Below are positions 34,115-43,298 of a stretch of DNA of 64,000 nt, in pieces. Both the position numbers and the translations under genes were made by a program. Source of the DNA: Chitinophaga pinensis DSM 2588. GTDB lineage: Bacteria; Bacteroidota; Bacteroidia; Chitinophagales; Chitinophagaceae. Under the pieces are notes generated by a model. That model had not been told where the DNA came from. It made no database searches and saw nothing but the letters and a program-made list of their open reading frames with translations. Each line of letters opens with the position of its first letter. Within the stretch, counting starts at the first letter, position 1. Where the stretch lies: positions 3,590,001 to 3,654,000 of the forward strand of contig NC_013132.1 in assembly GCF_000024005.1 (NCBI RefSeq). Reading direction: 5' to 3'.

Positions 34115-35545
34115 TTATGGGTTCAGTGGCCAGTCAGGGTTAAATATGGTGGCGTTGGGCCACAGCTGCCGCAGGTACTTGTCGCTGCCGGGCTGCAATT
34201 CATATTCTTTTCCTTCGGCGGTATGTTTAATTGTTTTACGGAAACGGGTTTCCTTGTTCAGACGTTTCAAATCGATAACCCGTATACCGGTAAATGCCAG
34301 CTCACGGCGTCTTTCCTCCAGTACGAAACGGAGTATACGTTCATTATCGTTCCCGAAATCTGCTGGCATAAATACCTTGTAAGCGGCCGGTGTAATCCGG
34401 TTCAAACGTAGTTTGTTGATATCGTCCAGGGCTTCCTGTTTTTTGCCTTCGCGGGCGAAACATTCGGCGCGTATGAGGTACATTTCAGGCACGTTGAGAT
34501 AGTTGCTGTAGAAGTCTCCGCGAAGGAAAATCTTTACCTGGTACCTCGACATATAATTGAACGGAGGAGCTGGCGGCCAGCCATCTGCATAATACAGTGT
34601 CCAGCGTTTATCGTCGTTGGTGAACAAGGCACTCAATTCTGGTGAAGCGCAAACATCCATGCCCAAGCCGAATGGCCGCAGGAAATGTCGCGCCACGATG
34701 GTTTCAGGATTCAGCTGCGCATCCGGGATGTTGGTCCAGCCCAGCGGTGCACCCGGCACATTCGGAAACGGACCGGGGATGATGATGCTGTAATCATTCA
34801 TGTTTTTAAGTCCGCCCTGTAGAGAAATAGCCAGTGCAGCGTTTTTACCGGCATTCTCATAATCGCCCATGAACAGGTAGGTCCTGGCCAGTAGTGCATA
34901 TCCGCCGGCTTTTGAAGCCCTGAATTTTGTGAGTTTATTTTTCTCGGGAAGATCAGCTACTGCGGCTTCTCCATCGCGCAAAATCTGATCGTATACTTCT
35001 TTTACGCTGTTCCGGGTAAATTTAGCATTGATGTCGGCGATCAACGCAATGGGAATACCGGGCGTTGTGGCGGCAACAGTTGCATCGTAATGCTGAGCAT
35101 AGACATTTACCATTTGCAGATGCTCCATAGCACGGCCCAGATAAGCTTCGGCGCGAACGCTCTTCTTGTTGGCCTCCGTTCCCTCGGTAGCATCCATAAT
35201 ATTGTTGATGATACTATTGTAGTAGAAGATCCTTTTATAACCTTCACTCCAGAGATAATCGTTGGCGCCCTGATCGTAGGGGTTGTTGTTAAAGGTGTAT
35301 ATGCGCCGGCCGTGCAGTTGCTGCTTCGTATACAGGTTGCCGGGTTCTCCTTCGGGTAAAAATGCGTCATCGGACTGCAAATCCCAGAAATAATCGCCAA
35401 AGTTAACCATGGTACCCGAATTGAGCATGTTCTCATAGTCGGTAGTGGTGATGGGAATGAACTTATCTTTCGGTTTGATGTCCAGAAACTTGTCGCAACC
35501 GGATAAAACAACGAAGCTGAATATATATATAGATAATTTTTTCAT
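34115..35545 (-). CDS. SusD/RagB-family outer membrane lipoprotein
   Basis: 476 residues. The signal MKKLSIYIFSFVVLSGCDKF has lipobox LSGC (Cys17), followed by LDIKPKDKF, the usual start of SusD-like proteins. TPR-like helices follow (ASKAGGYALLARTYLFMGDY) and the C-terminus has the conserved NDNERILRFVLEERRRELAF-type motif and RVIDLKRLN. It would bind a ligand at the cell surface and deliver it to the TonB-dependent channel encoded just upstream (13 bases). The ligand is unknown: no glycoside hydrolase or peptidase is in this locus, so glycan use is not implied. Confidence 0.94.
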   Translation of the reverse strand: MKKLSIYIFSFVVLSGCDKFLDIKPKDKFIPITTTDYENMLNSGTMVNFGDYFWDLQSDDAFLPEGEPGNLYTKQQLHGRRIYTFNNNPYDQGANDYLWSEGYKRIFYYNSIINNIMDATEGTEANKKSVRAEAYLGRAMEHLQMVNVYAQHYDATVAATTPGIPIALIADINAKFTRNSVKEVYDQILRDGEAAVADLPEKNKLTKFRASKAGGYALLARTYLFMGDYENAGKNAALAISLQGGLKNMNDYSIIIPGPFPNVPGAPLGWTNIPDAQLNPETIVARHFLRPFGLGMDVCASPELSALFTNDDKRWTLYYADGWPPAPPFNYMSRYQVKIFLRGDFYSNYLNVPEMYLIRAECFAREGKKQEALDDINKLRLNRITPAAYKVFMPADFGNDNERILRFVLEERRRELAFTGIRVIDLKRLNKETRFRKTIKHTAEGKEYELQPGSDKYLRQLWPNATIFNPDWPLNP

Positions 35546-35557
35546 GGTTCCGCTTTT

Positions 35558-38500
35558 TTAAAAGGTGATATCAATGCCTGCTGAGTAAACTGGCATCACC
35601 GGCAACAGCCTGTTGGCATATTGTGAGGCGTGTTCGTACGCTTCCGGATCTATACCGGCATCGTTGGCGTGCCACGAAAATGGATTTTGCACCTGGAGAG
35701 TCAGTTTGGCAGCAGCCAGTTTTCTGATCCGCGACAGCAACCGTTCAAAGTTATAGGTGACGGCAATATCGCGCACTTTTACGTAATCGCCTTTGAGTAC
35801 GTTGCGGTCAGACGCATAGGAGAGGAGTGTGTAATAACTGCCGCCATCGCCTTTAAGGTCGGGGGCAGGCATAATACCTGGTATTTTCTCATCGCCCGGT
35901 TTACGCCAGAAATTCGCTACACGCTGGTCGGTGTTCCTGAGTGGAAAGTTGGTCTGGATGGTAGGCACTACATCGCGGATCACGTTGCCACCATTGGAAA
36001 TGATCATTACACTGAGGGAAAGCTGTTTATAGGTAAAGCTGTTGGTAAGTCCGGCAGTGTAGATGGGGCGAAGTGTTCCGCTGTATACCAACCCTTTCAC
36101 ATTGGTCATGTTGGCTACGATTGTACCGCTCTGATCATAGTTCTGGACTATTTTCCCGTCGGCATCGTATACCAGCATGGAACCGTTGGTGGGATCGAGT
36201 CCTGCTGAACGGAAGCTGAATACGGCATCCATCGGATAACCGATTTTGTTTACACCATAGCCGCCGGTAAGCGTATAAACAGTTTCGTCTTTGGTGTTGA
36301 TCTCAGTCATCCTGTTTTTGTTGAAACTCAATGCCAGTGTACTGTTCCAGGAAAATTTCTTCCCTGCAATATTGCGGGTGTTCAATGCCAGTTCGAAACC
36401 TTTGTTATTCAGACTGCCATAGTTGATCAATGCGTTGGGAAAGGCATTAGTGGGATCGATCGTTTTTTCGCCGAGTAAATCTGTGGTATTGCGCACGTAA
36501 TAATCCATAGACCCGGAAATCCGGTTGTTCAGTACGGCGAAGTCTATACCGAGGTTGGTGGTGGCCGTTTTTTCCCAGCGCAATGATTTGTTGGGCGGAT
36601 ATATGATATCGGTGGCGGTGGCATTGGCTTCAGCAAAAAATGTAGAACGTGCCTGAAGGAACGGTCCGACGGTGCGGGCCACGTTGCCACCTAAACCGTA
36701 GGTCGAACGAATGCTCAGACTGTTCAGCCAGTTGATATCTTTCATGAAGTTTTCTTCGGTGATTCGCCAGCTCGCGCCTACCGACCATAACGGCAGGTAA
36801 CGGTAGCGGGGATCGGTGCCAAAGAGGTTGGAGTTGTCTACGCGTACACTACCTGTCAGATTGTATCGGCCGTTATAGGTGTAACCAGCGTTGCCATATA
36901 TTGAAATGTATCTTTCTTCGCCATAATAGAAATTGTTGCCGTCGTTAAAGGGAAGGGCAAAGGTGCTGGTTAGCGACTGCGTTCCTTTAAGGTTGCCGAG
37001 TGCGAGTTCGTTTACTGGCTGGAACTGCAGGTTGTTATCGCTGTAGCCCATTTTAAATACGGAGGTACTGGCATTCGAAATGGCCCTGCGTTCGGCGCCG
37101 GCCAGGGCGGAGATGTGATGTTTCAAGGCGAAAGTCCGGTCAAAGTTCAGCTGCATACGTGCGGTGTACGATTTGGAGTTACCGCGTGTTTCGTATAGTT
37201 GTCCGCCGTCGGGAACATTTTTTATCGGCTCATTGTCGATGACCTGCGCGGCATCGTTGATCATCCTTTTGGCATAGTAAGAGGACGAGTTGTAATACTG
37301 CTTATTATAGCTCGTGCCGCGTTCGGTCTGGTATTTCAGATCGAGCGTGAGTCCTTCAATAATCTTTGCCGTAAAGCCCCCCTGTACGCGGAAGTAGTTC
37401 GACCAATACGACAAATCAGCGCGGTCCGTTTCTTCGAGTGGATGGTAAGATTCATCATGCAGGCCCAGGCTGATCAGACGCTGGATCTCATAATCCGATT
37501 TTAGTTTCGTGAAATCAGCCGGACTGCCATCGGGATTGCGGATGATTTCATAGGGCATGTTCCAGTAAAACGATTCGGGGCTTTCGGGTTGATATTTTCC
37601 TGTGCGGATGTTGGTGTTGGTACCGATTTCGGCATCCAGCCAGCGAAACACTTTTACGCGGTCTCTCAGCCCCAGGTTGATATCGTTGCTGCTGGTTCGT
37701 AAACCATACCCGCTATTGCCGGTATAGTTTATCATCATATTGTATTGATGTATATCGTTGCCTCCACTGGCAGAAAAGGCATGGCGTTGTTTTACATTGT
37801 TGCGCATGAACAGATCTTCGAGCTGACTTTGCCCGTCCTGTGTTTTAAGCCTTCCCAGGGTCGCATCCAGTTCCGCCTGAGTAATATAGCCCTGTTCCTG
37901 GTTATACAATGCCTGCAGCACTTTGGTGTTGCCTGTGCGTCTGATCCCGTCACTGAAGCCTGGGTGCCATTTGTTAAAGAGTTCCTGTTGCAGATCCACC
38001 ATCTGGGAGGAATTGAGCAGATTCATATAACCGGCGTCTGGTTTGGCCGAGAAAAAAACGCCACTGCTAAAGGTCACAACCGGCTTCCGGCTACTGCCGT
38101 GACGGGTGGTAATGGAAATCACGCCATTGGCCGCGCGTGTGCCATAGATAGAAGCTGCTGCTGCATCTTTCATCACAGTTACGTTTACCACATCGGCAGG
38201 ATTAATATAATTGAGGTCTCCTTCATAAGGAAATCCATCTACCACATATAATGGCTGCTGATTGCCATATAAAGTAGACAGACCGCGGATAGTAGGCACG
38301 CCGTTTTGAATGAAAAGCCCCGGCACGGTGCCTTCCAGGCGATCCATAATACTTGTTTCCATCCTGGCGCCCAGTGTGGTTTCGGTAATAACGCCAAACG
38401 AGCCGGTAGCGCGTTCTTTTGGGATAGACTGGTAGCCGGTGTTGGCGGTTACGTTCAATTCATTCAGCGTAGAAGAAACGTGGGTCAGTATGATGGTGCC

Positions 38501-39112
38501 GATGTTGCCTCCCTGTTGCATGGCGGTGGTAACAACAATTTCTTTGTTTTGATAACCAATAAAGCTGACGCGCAGCACATTCCCTGCATCTGCAGGAACG
38601 GAAAAGCTGCCATTCATATCGGTAATGGCCGACCGGCCACCACCTGTTACTATTACGGTAGCACCGATCAATGGTACGCCCAGACTATCGGTTACCCGTC
38701 CCGCCAAGGGGGTGACTTTTGCGATAGTGGCATCGCCGGATACAGGATCATTTTTACTATAAATGAAAATAGTATTGTCTGTTATCTTATAATTGAAAGA
38801 CTGGTTTTTAACGATGAGGTCCAGGAAACTCAGTAGCGGCATGTTTTGTACGGAGACCGAAACTGCATCTGCTTGTTGCAGCAGATCCGACTTTCCCCAT
38901 ACTACATATCCGGTTTGTTTTTTTATTGCCGCGAATACCTGTTTCATGGGTATCCCTCTTCCGGAGAAGGTAATTGACTGGGAAAAGGTGTTGGCTGACA
39001 CATGTAAACAAAAAAGGAGCAGAAAGGCACTGGTTAGTTTCATCATCCGAAGCATTTTGGTTGGAAGCCGGCATGGCATACCCCAACGGCTCCAGTAAGC
39101 TGTTTTTTGCAT
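35558..39112 (-). CDS. SusC/RagA-family TonB-dependent transporter with an N-terminal STN domain
   Basis: About 1184 residues from ATG 39112. After the signal (MMKLTSAFLLLFCLHVSANT) comes an STN domain (SITFSGRGIPMKQVFAAIKK to TIFIYSKND), which contacts the FecR anti-sigma factor in FecA-type signalling. Then come a carboxypeptidase-regulatory-like domain (LAGRVTDSLGVPLIGATVIV), the plug (TVPGLFIQNGVPTIRGLSTL, VTVMKDAAAASIYGTRAANG) and the 22-strand barrel. The STN domain and the adjacent ECF sigma and FecR genes make this a signal-transducing transporter that controls its own operon. The exact start is uncertain because the frame is open further upstream. Confidence 0.94.
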   Translation of the reverse strand: MQKTAYWSRWGMPCRLPTKMLRMMKLTSAFLLLFCLHVSANTFSQSITFSGRGIPMKQVFAAIKKQTGYVVWGKSDLLQQADAVSVSVQNMPLLSFLDLIVKNQSFNYKITDNTIFIYSKNDPVSGDATIAKVTPLAGRVTDSLGVPLIGATVIVTGGGRSAITDMNGSFSVPADAGNVLRVSFIGYQNKEIVVTTAMQQGGNIGTIILTHVSSTLNELNVTANTGYQSIPKERATGSFGVITETTLGARMETSIMDRLEGTVPGLFIQNGVPTIRGLSTLYGNQQPLYVVDGFPYEGDLNYINPADVVNVTVMKDAAAASIYGTRAANGVISITTRHGSSRKPVVTFSSGVFFSAKPDAGYMNLLNSSQMVDLQQELFNKWHPGFSDGIRRTGNTKVLQALYNQEQGYITQAELDATLGRLKTQDGQSQLEDLFMRNNVKQRHAFSASGGNDIHQYNMMINYTGNSGYGLRTSSNDINLGLRDRVKVFRWLDAEIGTNTNIRTGKYQPESPESFYWNMPYEIIRNPDGSPADFTKLKSDYEIQRLISLGLHDESYHPLEETDRADLSYWSNYFRVQGGFTAKIIEGLTLDLKYQTERGTSYNKQYYNSSSYYAKRMINDAAQVIDNEPIKNVPDGGQLYETRGNSKSYTARMQLNFDRTFALKHHISALAGAERRAISNASTSVFKMGYSDNNLQFQPVNELALGNLKGTQSLTSTFALPFNDGNNFYYGEERYISIYGNAGYTYNGRYNLTGSVRVDNSNLFGTDPRYRYLPLWSVGASWRITEENFMKDINWLNSLSIRSTYGLGGNVARTVGPFLQARSTFFAEANATATDIIYPPNKSLRWEKTATTNLGIDFAVLNNRISGSMDYYVRNTTDLLGEKTIDPTNAFPNALINYGSLNNKGFELALNTRNIAGKKFSWNSTLALSFNKNRMTEINTKDETVYTLTGGYGVNKIGYPMDAVFSFRSAGLDPTNGSMLVYDADGKIVQNYDQSGTIVANMTNVKGLVYSGTLRPIYTAGLTNSFTYKQLSLSVMIISNGGNVIRDVVPTIQTNFPLRNTDQRVANFWRKPGDEKIPGIMPAPDLKGDGGSYYTLLSYASDRNVLKGDYVKVRDIAVTYNFERLLSRIRKLAAAKLTLQVQNPFSWHANDAGIDPEAYEHASQYANRLLPVMPVYSAGIDITF

Positions 39113-39292
39113 AGATTTGCAACGTTTGGTTGTTAAAAATGGAGGTCTCGAAACCCGTTTTGCAGCTACCAACAATCTTCCGGGAGTGTTTGCCGCACTT
39201 CCGGTTTTTTTATCTGATAGCCCGATCTTAGTTGATAAATATTACTTCATGTTTACGATTTCAATTGATAATTAAGGCATAGGTAAAATATA

Positions 39293-40489
39293 CTATGGCA
39301 TTACGATTAGCTTACGACCTTCCTCCAGCCGGAAGTGTACATTGGATCGTTCCAGCCCGTTTAATACGTCAGATAATTTCAAATTGCGGCTCATTTCCCC
39401 AAAGAACATGATATCCGGCACATTGCCTTCGTATACCACTTCCAGATCGTACCAGCGTTCGAGCTGGCGCATCATATCTTTCAGACTTACACTGTCGAAA
39501 TTAAAAAAGCCGTTTTTCCAGGCGATGGCTTGTTCCACATTTGCATTGCTCATTACATCGAAGTGGCTGCCTGTGACCAGCAATTGCTCACCCGGTTTTA
39601 ACACTACAGCGCCACTGGTTTTTCCCGCCGGCGATATCTTTACCCCGCCATTCACCAGCGTGGTATAACTGTTCCGGTCATTGGTATAGGCATTGATGTT
39701 GAAGGCGGTACCCAGTACTTCCAGGCTGATCTGGTCCGGCACATGCACGCGGAATGGTTGCCGGGCATTGGCGGCCACCTCGAAGTATCCTTCACCTGTA
39801 AATTCGACCGTTCTGTCGGAGCCGTTAAATGCCACCGGAAACCGTAGCGAGCTGCTGGCATTGAGCCATACTTTAGTGCCATCTGACAGCGTAATAGTAA
39901 ACTGCCGTCCTTTGGCCGTACTAATGGTATTATATTGTACTGGTCCAGCCAATGCCTGTCCCGGTGTATATTGCAGATCGCCGTTTTGCATTGCCACGGA
40001 AGTGCCGTTCTGCCGGGTAATGACGCCATTACCGGTGCTATCCAGTACGAGCTGCGAACCATCGGCGAGTGTGAGCATGGCGCCGGTTTGTCCGGGTGCA
40101 ACGTCCAATGAGGCATTGCGTACCATCTGGCGCACGGGCCGTGGGTTGTTCCGGTTAAGATACATGGCCCCGGCTGCTATCAGTACGACGGCTGCTACTG
40201 CCCACCACCATTTGTGGAGGTAGTGTACACGCGTTGCCGGCGGCGCAACAGGATCGGCAGGTAGTTTATCCGACCGCAGGATCTGATCAGCCACCTGTCG
40301 CCATTGTTGGGGATTGTAGGCGGGGAGCTGCTGATTGACATGAACTTCCAGCCAGCTTTCGGTATCATCGATAGATGCATCGGCGACGTCACGGTCGACC
40401 AGGGCGCTAAGCTCGTCCAGCTCCTCCGCTGTAGCGTTGTGGCTGACCAGGCGTTCCAGTAAATATGTTAATCGGGCGTTTGGTTTCAT
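39293..40489 (-). CDS. FecR-family anti-sigma factor
   Basis: 398 residues. The cytoplasmic N-terminal ~105 residues would bind the sigma factor. A single transmembrane helix (WWWAVAAVVLIAAGAMYLNR) is followed by the periplasmic FecR domain (KVWLNASSSLRFPVAFNGSD, TVEFTGEGYFEVAANARQPF) and a C-terminal DUF4974-type domain (LERWYDLEVVYEGNVPDIMF). It relays ligand binding by the STN-type SusC protein to the ECF sigma factor. It stands between the sigma gene and susC on the same strand. Confidence 0.95.
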   Translation of the reverse strand: MKPNARLTYLLERLVSHNATAEELDELSALVDRDVADASIDDTESWLEVHVNQQLPAYNPQQWRQVADQILRSDKLPADPVAPPATRVHYLHKWWWAVAAVVLIAAGAMYLNRNNPRPVRQMVRNASLDVAPGQTGAMLTLADGSQLVLDSTGNGVITRQNGTSVAMQNGDLQYTPGQALAGPVQYNTISTAKGRQFTITLSDGTKVWLNASSSLRFPVAFNGSDRTVEFTGEGYFEVAANARQPFRVHVPDQISLEVLGTAFNINAYTNDRNSYTTLVNGGVKISPAGKTSGAVVLKPGEQLLVTGSHFDVMSNANVEQAIAWKNGFFNFDSVSLKDMMRQLERWYDLEVVYEGNVPDIMFFGEMSRNLKLSDVLNGLERSNVHFRLEEGRKLIVMP

Positions 40490-40595
40490 TATAAATAGGA
40501 GTAAATAATCGAGTTATGGCTCCCTATCTATACCAGACAATCGGGAAGACGATTGGTACCGAAAAAAAGCAAAGTTTTTTTCGGTGGAGGCATAT

Positions 40596-41186
40596 TTAAT
40601 AAAGGAAGTCTAATAAAAGCAGGACAAATAGTGGGTAGCCACTTTTTTGCAGGGAAGTGCGGATGCTTTTAAGTGCCATGACCATCAGATTTTTGACGGT
40701 GCTAACCGCCAGATCCATATGCTCGGCAATCTCGCTGATACTAAGGGCCTGTTCCCGGCTCAGACGGTATACCTGGCGTTGTTTTTCAGGGAGTTGCTGC
40801 ACGGCGGTATTCACCATCGTCAGTAGCTGTCGGAACTCCACGATCTCAGCCGTTTTTACGGTATTTTCTTTTTGTAGTCCGACGGCGTCTATCACGTGAT
40901 CGTGAATAGATTGCCGGCGCACATGGTTTACTGCGCGGTAAAAGCATATTTTTTTTATCCAGGCTGCCGGTTGGGCAACATCGCTCAATTGGTCGCGCGA
41001 GAGCCATACTTTCAGGAAGGTATCCTGAACGAGGTCGTCTGCCACAGCTACAGAGCCGGTAATACGGGCCGCCATAGCCTGAAGGCGGGGAGCGAACAGC
41101 TCTACCAGCTGGCTAAATGCGGCTTCATCACCAGCTGCAATGCGGCGGCAAAGCCCAGAAGCATCAATAAATTGTCCGTCGTTCAA
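40596..41186 (-). CDS. ECF RNA polymerase sigma factor (FecI-like)
   Basis: 196 residues. Region 2 is FSQLVELFAPRLQAMAARIT with the core VADDLVQDTFLKVWL, and region 4 is ALSISEIAEHMDLAVSTVKN. The C-terminus ends in a hydrophobic tail (SGYPLFVLLLLDFLY), common in Bacteroidota FecI-like factors. The best start is TTG at 41186, because the first in-frame ATG would remove part of region 2. It should recruit RNA polymerase to the SusC/SusD promoter once released by FecR; the FecR gene follows after 106 bases. Confidence 0.92.
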   Translation of the reverse strand: MNDGQFIDASGLCRRIAAGDEAAFSQLVELFAPRLQAMAARITGSVAVADDLVQDTFLKVWLSRDQLSDVAQPAAWIKKICFYRAVNHVRRQSIHDHVIDAVGLQKENTVKTAEIVEFRQLLTMVNTAVQQLPEKQRQVYRLSREQALSISEIAEHMDLAVSTVKNLMVMALKSIRTSLQKSGYPLFVLLLLDFLY

Positions 41187-41426
41187 TAAAGCAATATTAA
41201 AATGTAATATGTTGCATTACCGGAGGGAGAAAACGAATGGCATGAAAAGATTTTGATTGAAACAGAAGCTAATTTCGCCAAATTATATGGTAAATGCAAG
41301 GCGGGGAAAGAGGATGACAAAGAGCAAAAGTTAAGTAATGATAGACGGATTATTCCCGATACTGCCCGGTGCTTGTCCCGGATGCTATGAGGCGACCTTT
41401 AATAATCTTATCCTTACCTTAGTTTC

Positions 41427-42344
41427 ATGGAAAAGCGCGTTATTTTTTTCTTGCTGGACCATGTTCATTTAATGGACCTGGCAGGCGCCGTAACAGTTTT
41501 TTATGAAGCAGGATGTTGCGGTCGTCCCTATGAATTACGCTATGTATCTCCTTATCCGTCCATTGGAAGCTCCGCAGGTCTTGGCTTTACAAAAGTAGAG
41601 CCGCTTGAGGCTGTGGTGGTACAGCCGGAAGATATTGTGATCGTAGCGGGGATTGACCTCAGCAAATGGGATCATACGGCGGATGACCAATGGTTACACT
41701 GGTTGCAGCATGCGGCAGCAATCGGGGCTACCGTTTGTTCGGTATGTACAGCGGCTTTTGTACTGGCGGTAGCGGGTTTACTGAATGGTCGCGACTGTAC
41801 CACTCACTGGGGATATACGAAGGCGCTGGCGCAACGTTTTCCGCGGACTAACGTGATAGAGAACAAGCTGTTTGTGAAAAGTGATAATATCTATACCAGC
41901 GCTGGTATTTCTACGGGTATTGATCTGGCGCTGTACCTGGTGGAAGCAGATTATGGGCCGGCTTTCGCCTATACAGTAGCTAAAGATATGGTGGTATACA
42001 TCCGCCGGGATGGTGATGCTTCCCAGCATAGTATTCATCTGCAACACCGGCAGCATATCAGTCACCAGGTGCATCAGGTGCAGGATCATATTACCCGGCA
42101 ACTCCATACTAAACTCACTATTACTGAACTGGCAGAACTGGCGCATATGTCGCCCCGCAACCTCACACGCCTCTTTAAAACAACTACTGGTATGACTATA
42201 GGAGATTACATCCGCCATCTCCGGGAAGAGAAGGCCGCTCAGTTACTAAAGGAAGGGCATAAACTGGCCTGGGTAGGCAAAACCTGCGGCATAGGTAGCA
42301 GCCGTCAGCTAAGCCAGCTGGCAAGAAAATGGAGTAATGGCTAA
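41427..42344 (+). CDS. GlxA-type regulator (DJ-1/PfpI domain plus AraC HTH)
   Basis: 305 residues. The N-terminal DJ-1/PfpI-like domain has VIFFLLDHVHLMDLAGAVTV and the nucleophile elbow CSVCTAAFVLAVAGLLNGRD. From about residue 215 comes the AraC-type HTH: TKLTITELAELAHMSPRNLT and TTGMTIGDYIRHLREEKAAQ. In GlxA/FtrA relatives the DJ-1 part is a sensor domain. The following gene encodes a secreted DJ-1 protein in the same orientation, so the two may act together. The promoter gap (41187-41426) shows no clear palindrome. Confidence 0.9.
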   Translation: MEKRVIFFLLDHVHLMDLAGAVTVFYEAGCCGRPYELRYVSPYPSIGSSAGLGFTKVEPLEAVVVQPEDIVIVAGIDLSKWDHTADDQWLHWLQHAAAIGATVCSVCTAAFVLAVAGLLNGRDCTTHWGYTKALAQRFPRTNVIENKLFVKSDNIYTSAGISTGIDLALYLVEADYGPAFAYTVAKDMVVYIRRDGDASQHSIHLQHRQHISHQVHQVQDHITRQLHTKLTITELAELAHMSPRNLTRLFKTTTGMTIGDYIRHLREEKAAQLLKEGHKLAWVGKTCGIGSSRQLSQLARKWSNG

Positions 42345-42419
42345 AATGGCCCGATTTGCTATGGTGTTGTCCTTCTTTACAAATTATATAGGTATAATTT
42401 GTTCGCAGAATTAATGCCC

Positions 42420-43184
42420 ATGAAACATTTGTTTATCCTACTATTATGCCTTCCCTTGTGGGGGCTGGCACAGCAACAGCAAGCTAATTATATATGCCCG
42501 CCTTGTGGACGTGCCTGTGACTCCATTATTCATCATGCCCCCGGCGTTTGCGCCCACTGTGGTATGGCGCTGATGCCAAAAGATACGGCTAAACCTGTTA
42601 CTTATTCCATTTGCTTCTACCTGTATGATGGCACGGAAGTGCTGGATTTTGCCGGTCCGATGGAAGTATTCTCCTATGCAGGATTTAAGATATTTACTGT
42701 TGGTAAAACCAAAGCGCCGGTAACAGTGCAAGGTATACTAAAAGTGATTCCGGATTACAGCATTGCGGATGCACCGCCTGCTAATTACTTCGCTATTTTC
42801 GGTGGGGATGATGGTATAGCAACGAACGATCCGGAGGTGATCAGCTGGATCAAAAAGCGCGATGCCACCACTGAAGGCTACTTCTCTGTTTGTACGGGGG
42901 CGTTCGTACTGGGTAAAGCAGGTCTGCTGGATGGTTTGACTGTAACCACCTTTCACAACAGTATCCAAAATTTACAAGGGGCAGTTCCCAGCGCTAAAGT
43001 GTTAAACAACGTACGCTACGTGGACAATGGCAGGGTGATTACCACCGCCGGTATATCAGCGGGCATCGACGGGGCATTGCACCTGGTGGCGCGACTCAGG
43101 GGAGAAGAAGCGGCTCTGCGCATTGCAAAACATATGGAGTATGATAAGTATGTTCCGGAGCAAGGGATGCAAGTGAAGAGATAA
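42420..43184 (+). CDS. Secreted DJ-1/PfpI-family protein with an N-terminal heavy-metal-binding finger
   Basis: 254 residues from ATG 42420. A signal peptide (MKHLFILLLCLPLWGLAQ) precedes a Cys-rich segment, YICPPCGRACDSIIHHAPGV plus CAHCGMALMPKD. This resembles the heavy-metal-binding domain of copper exporters (YxCPMHP...CxxCGMxL), here with CxxC-x3-C and CxxCGM. From residue 60 comes a DJ-1/PfpI domain whose nucleophile is in SVCTGAFVLGKAGLLDG. The combination of an exported metal finger and a DJ-1 domain is unusual to me. It follows the GlxA-type regulator by 75 bases. A metal- or aldehyde-stress role is possible but unproven. Confidence 0.8.
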   Translation: MKHLFILLLCLPLWGLAQQQQANYICPPCGRACDSIIHHAPGVCAHCGMALMPKDTAKPVTYSICFYLYDGTEVLDFAGPMEVFSYAGFKIFTVGKTKAPVTVQGILKVIPDYSIADAPPANYFAIFGGDDGIATNDPEVISWIKKRDATTEGYFSVCTGAFVLGKAGLLDGLTVTTFHNSIQNLQGAVPSAKVLNNVRYVDNGRVITTAGISAGIDGALHLVARLRGEEAALRIAKHMEYDKYVPEQGMQVKR

Positions 43185-43236
43185 TCAGGACAGCCGCCGG
43201 TGAACGCAGCTCTTAATGCATTATCGCCGTAATACG

Positions 43237-43270
43237 AAATGGGCCTGGATCAATTGAGCCAGGCCCATTT
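43237..43270. terminator. Bidirectional terminator
   Basis: AAATGGGCCTGG (43237-43248) pairs exactly with CCAGGCCCATTT (43259-43270), with A and T runs on the two outer sides. It separates the convergent DJ-1 and nuclease genes. Confidence 0.88.
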
Positions 43271-43298
43271 TATTGGTGTAACTTAAATACTTCAGTAA

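Noticed and set aside
35630..36208. Plus-strand reading frame of 192 codons
   Set aside because: It is antisense to the SusC-type gene and has no recognisable domain. The same holds for the other plus-strand frames in 37200-38840.
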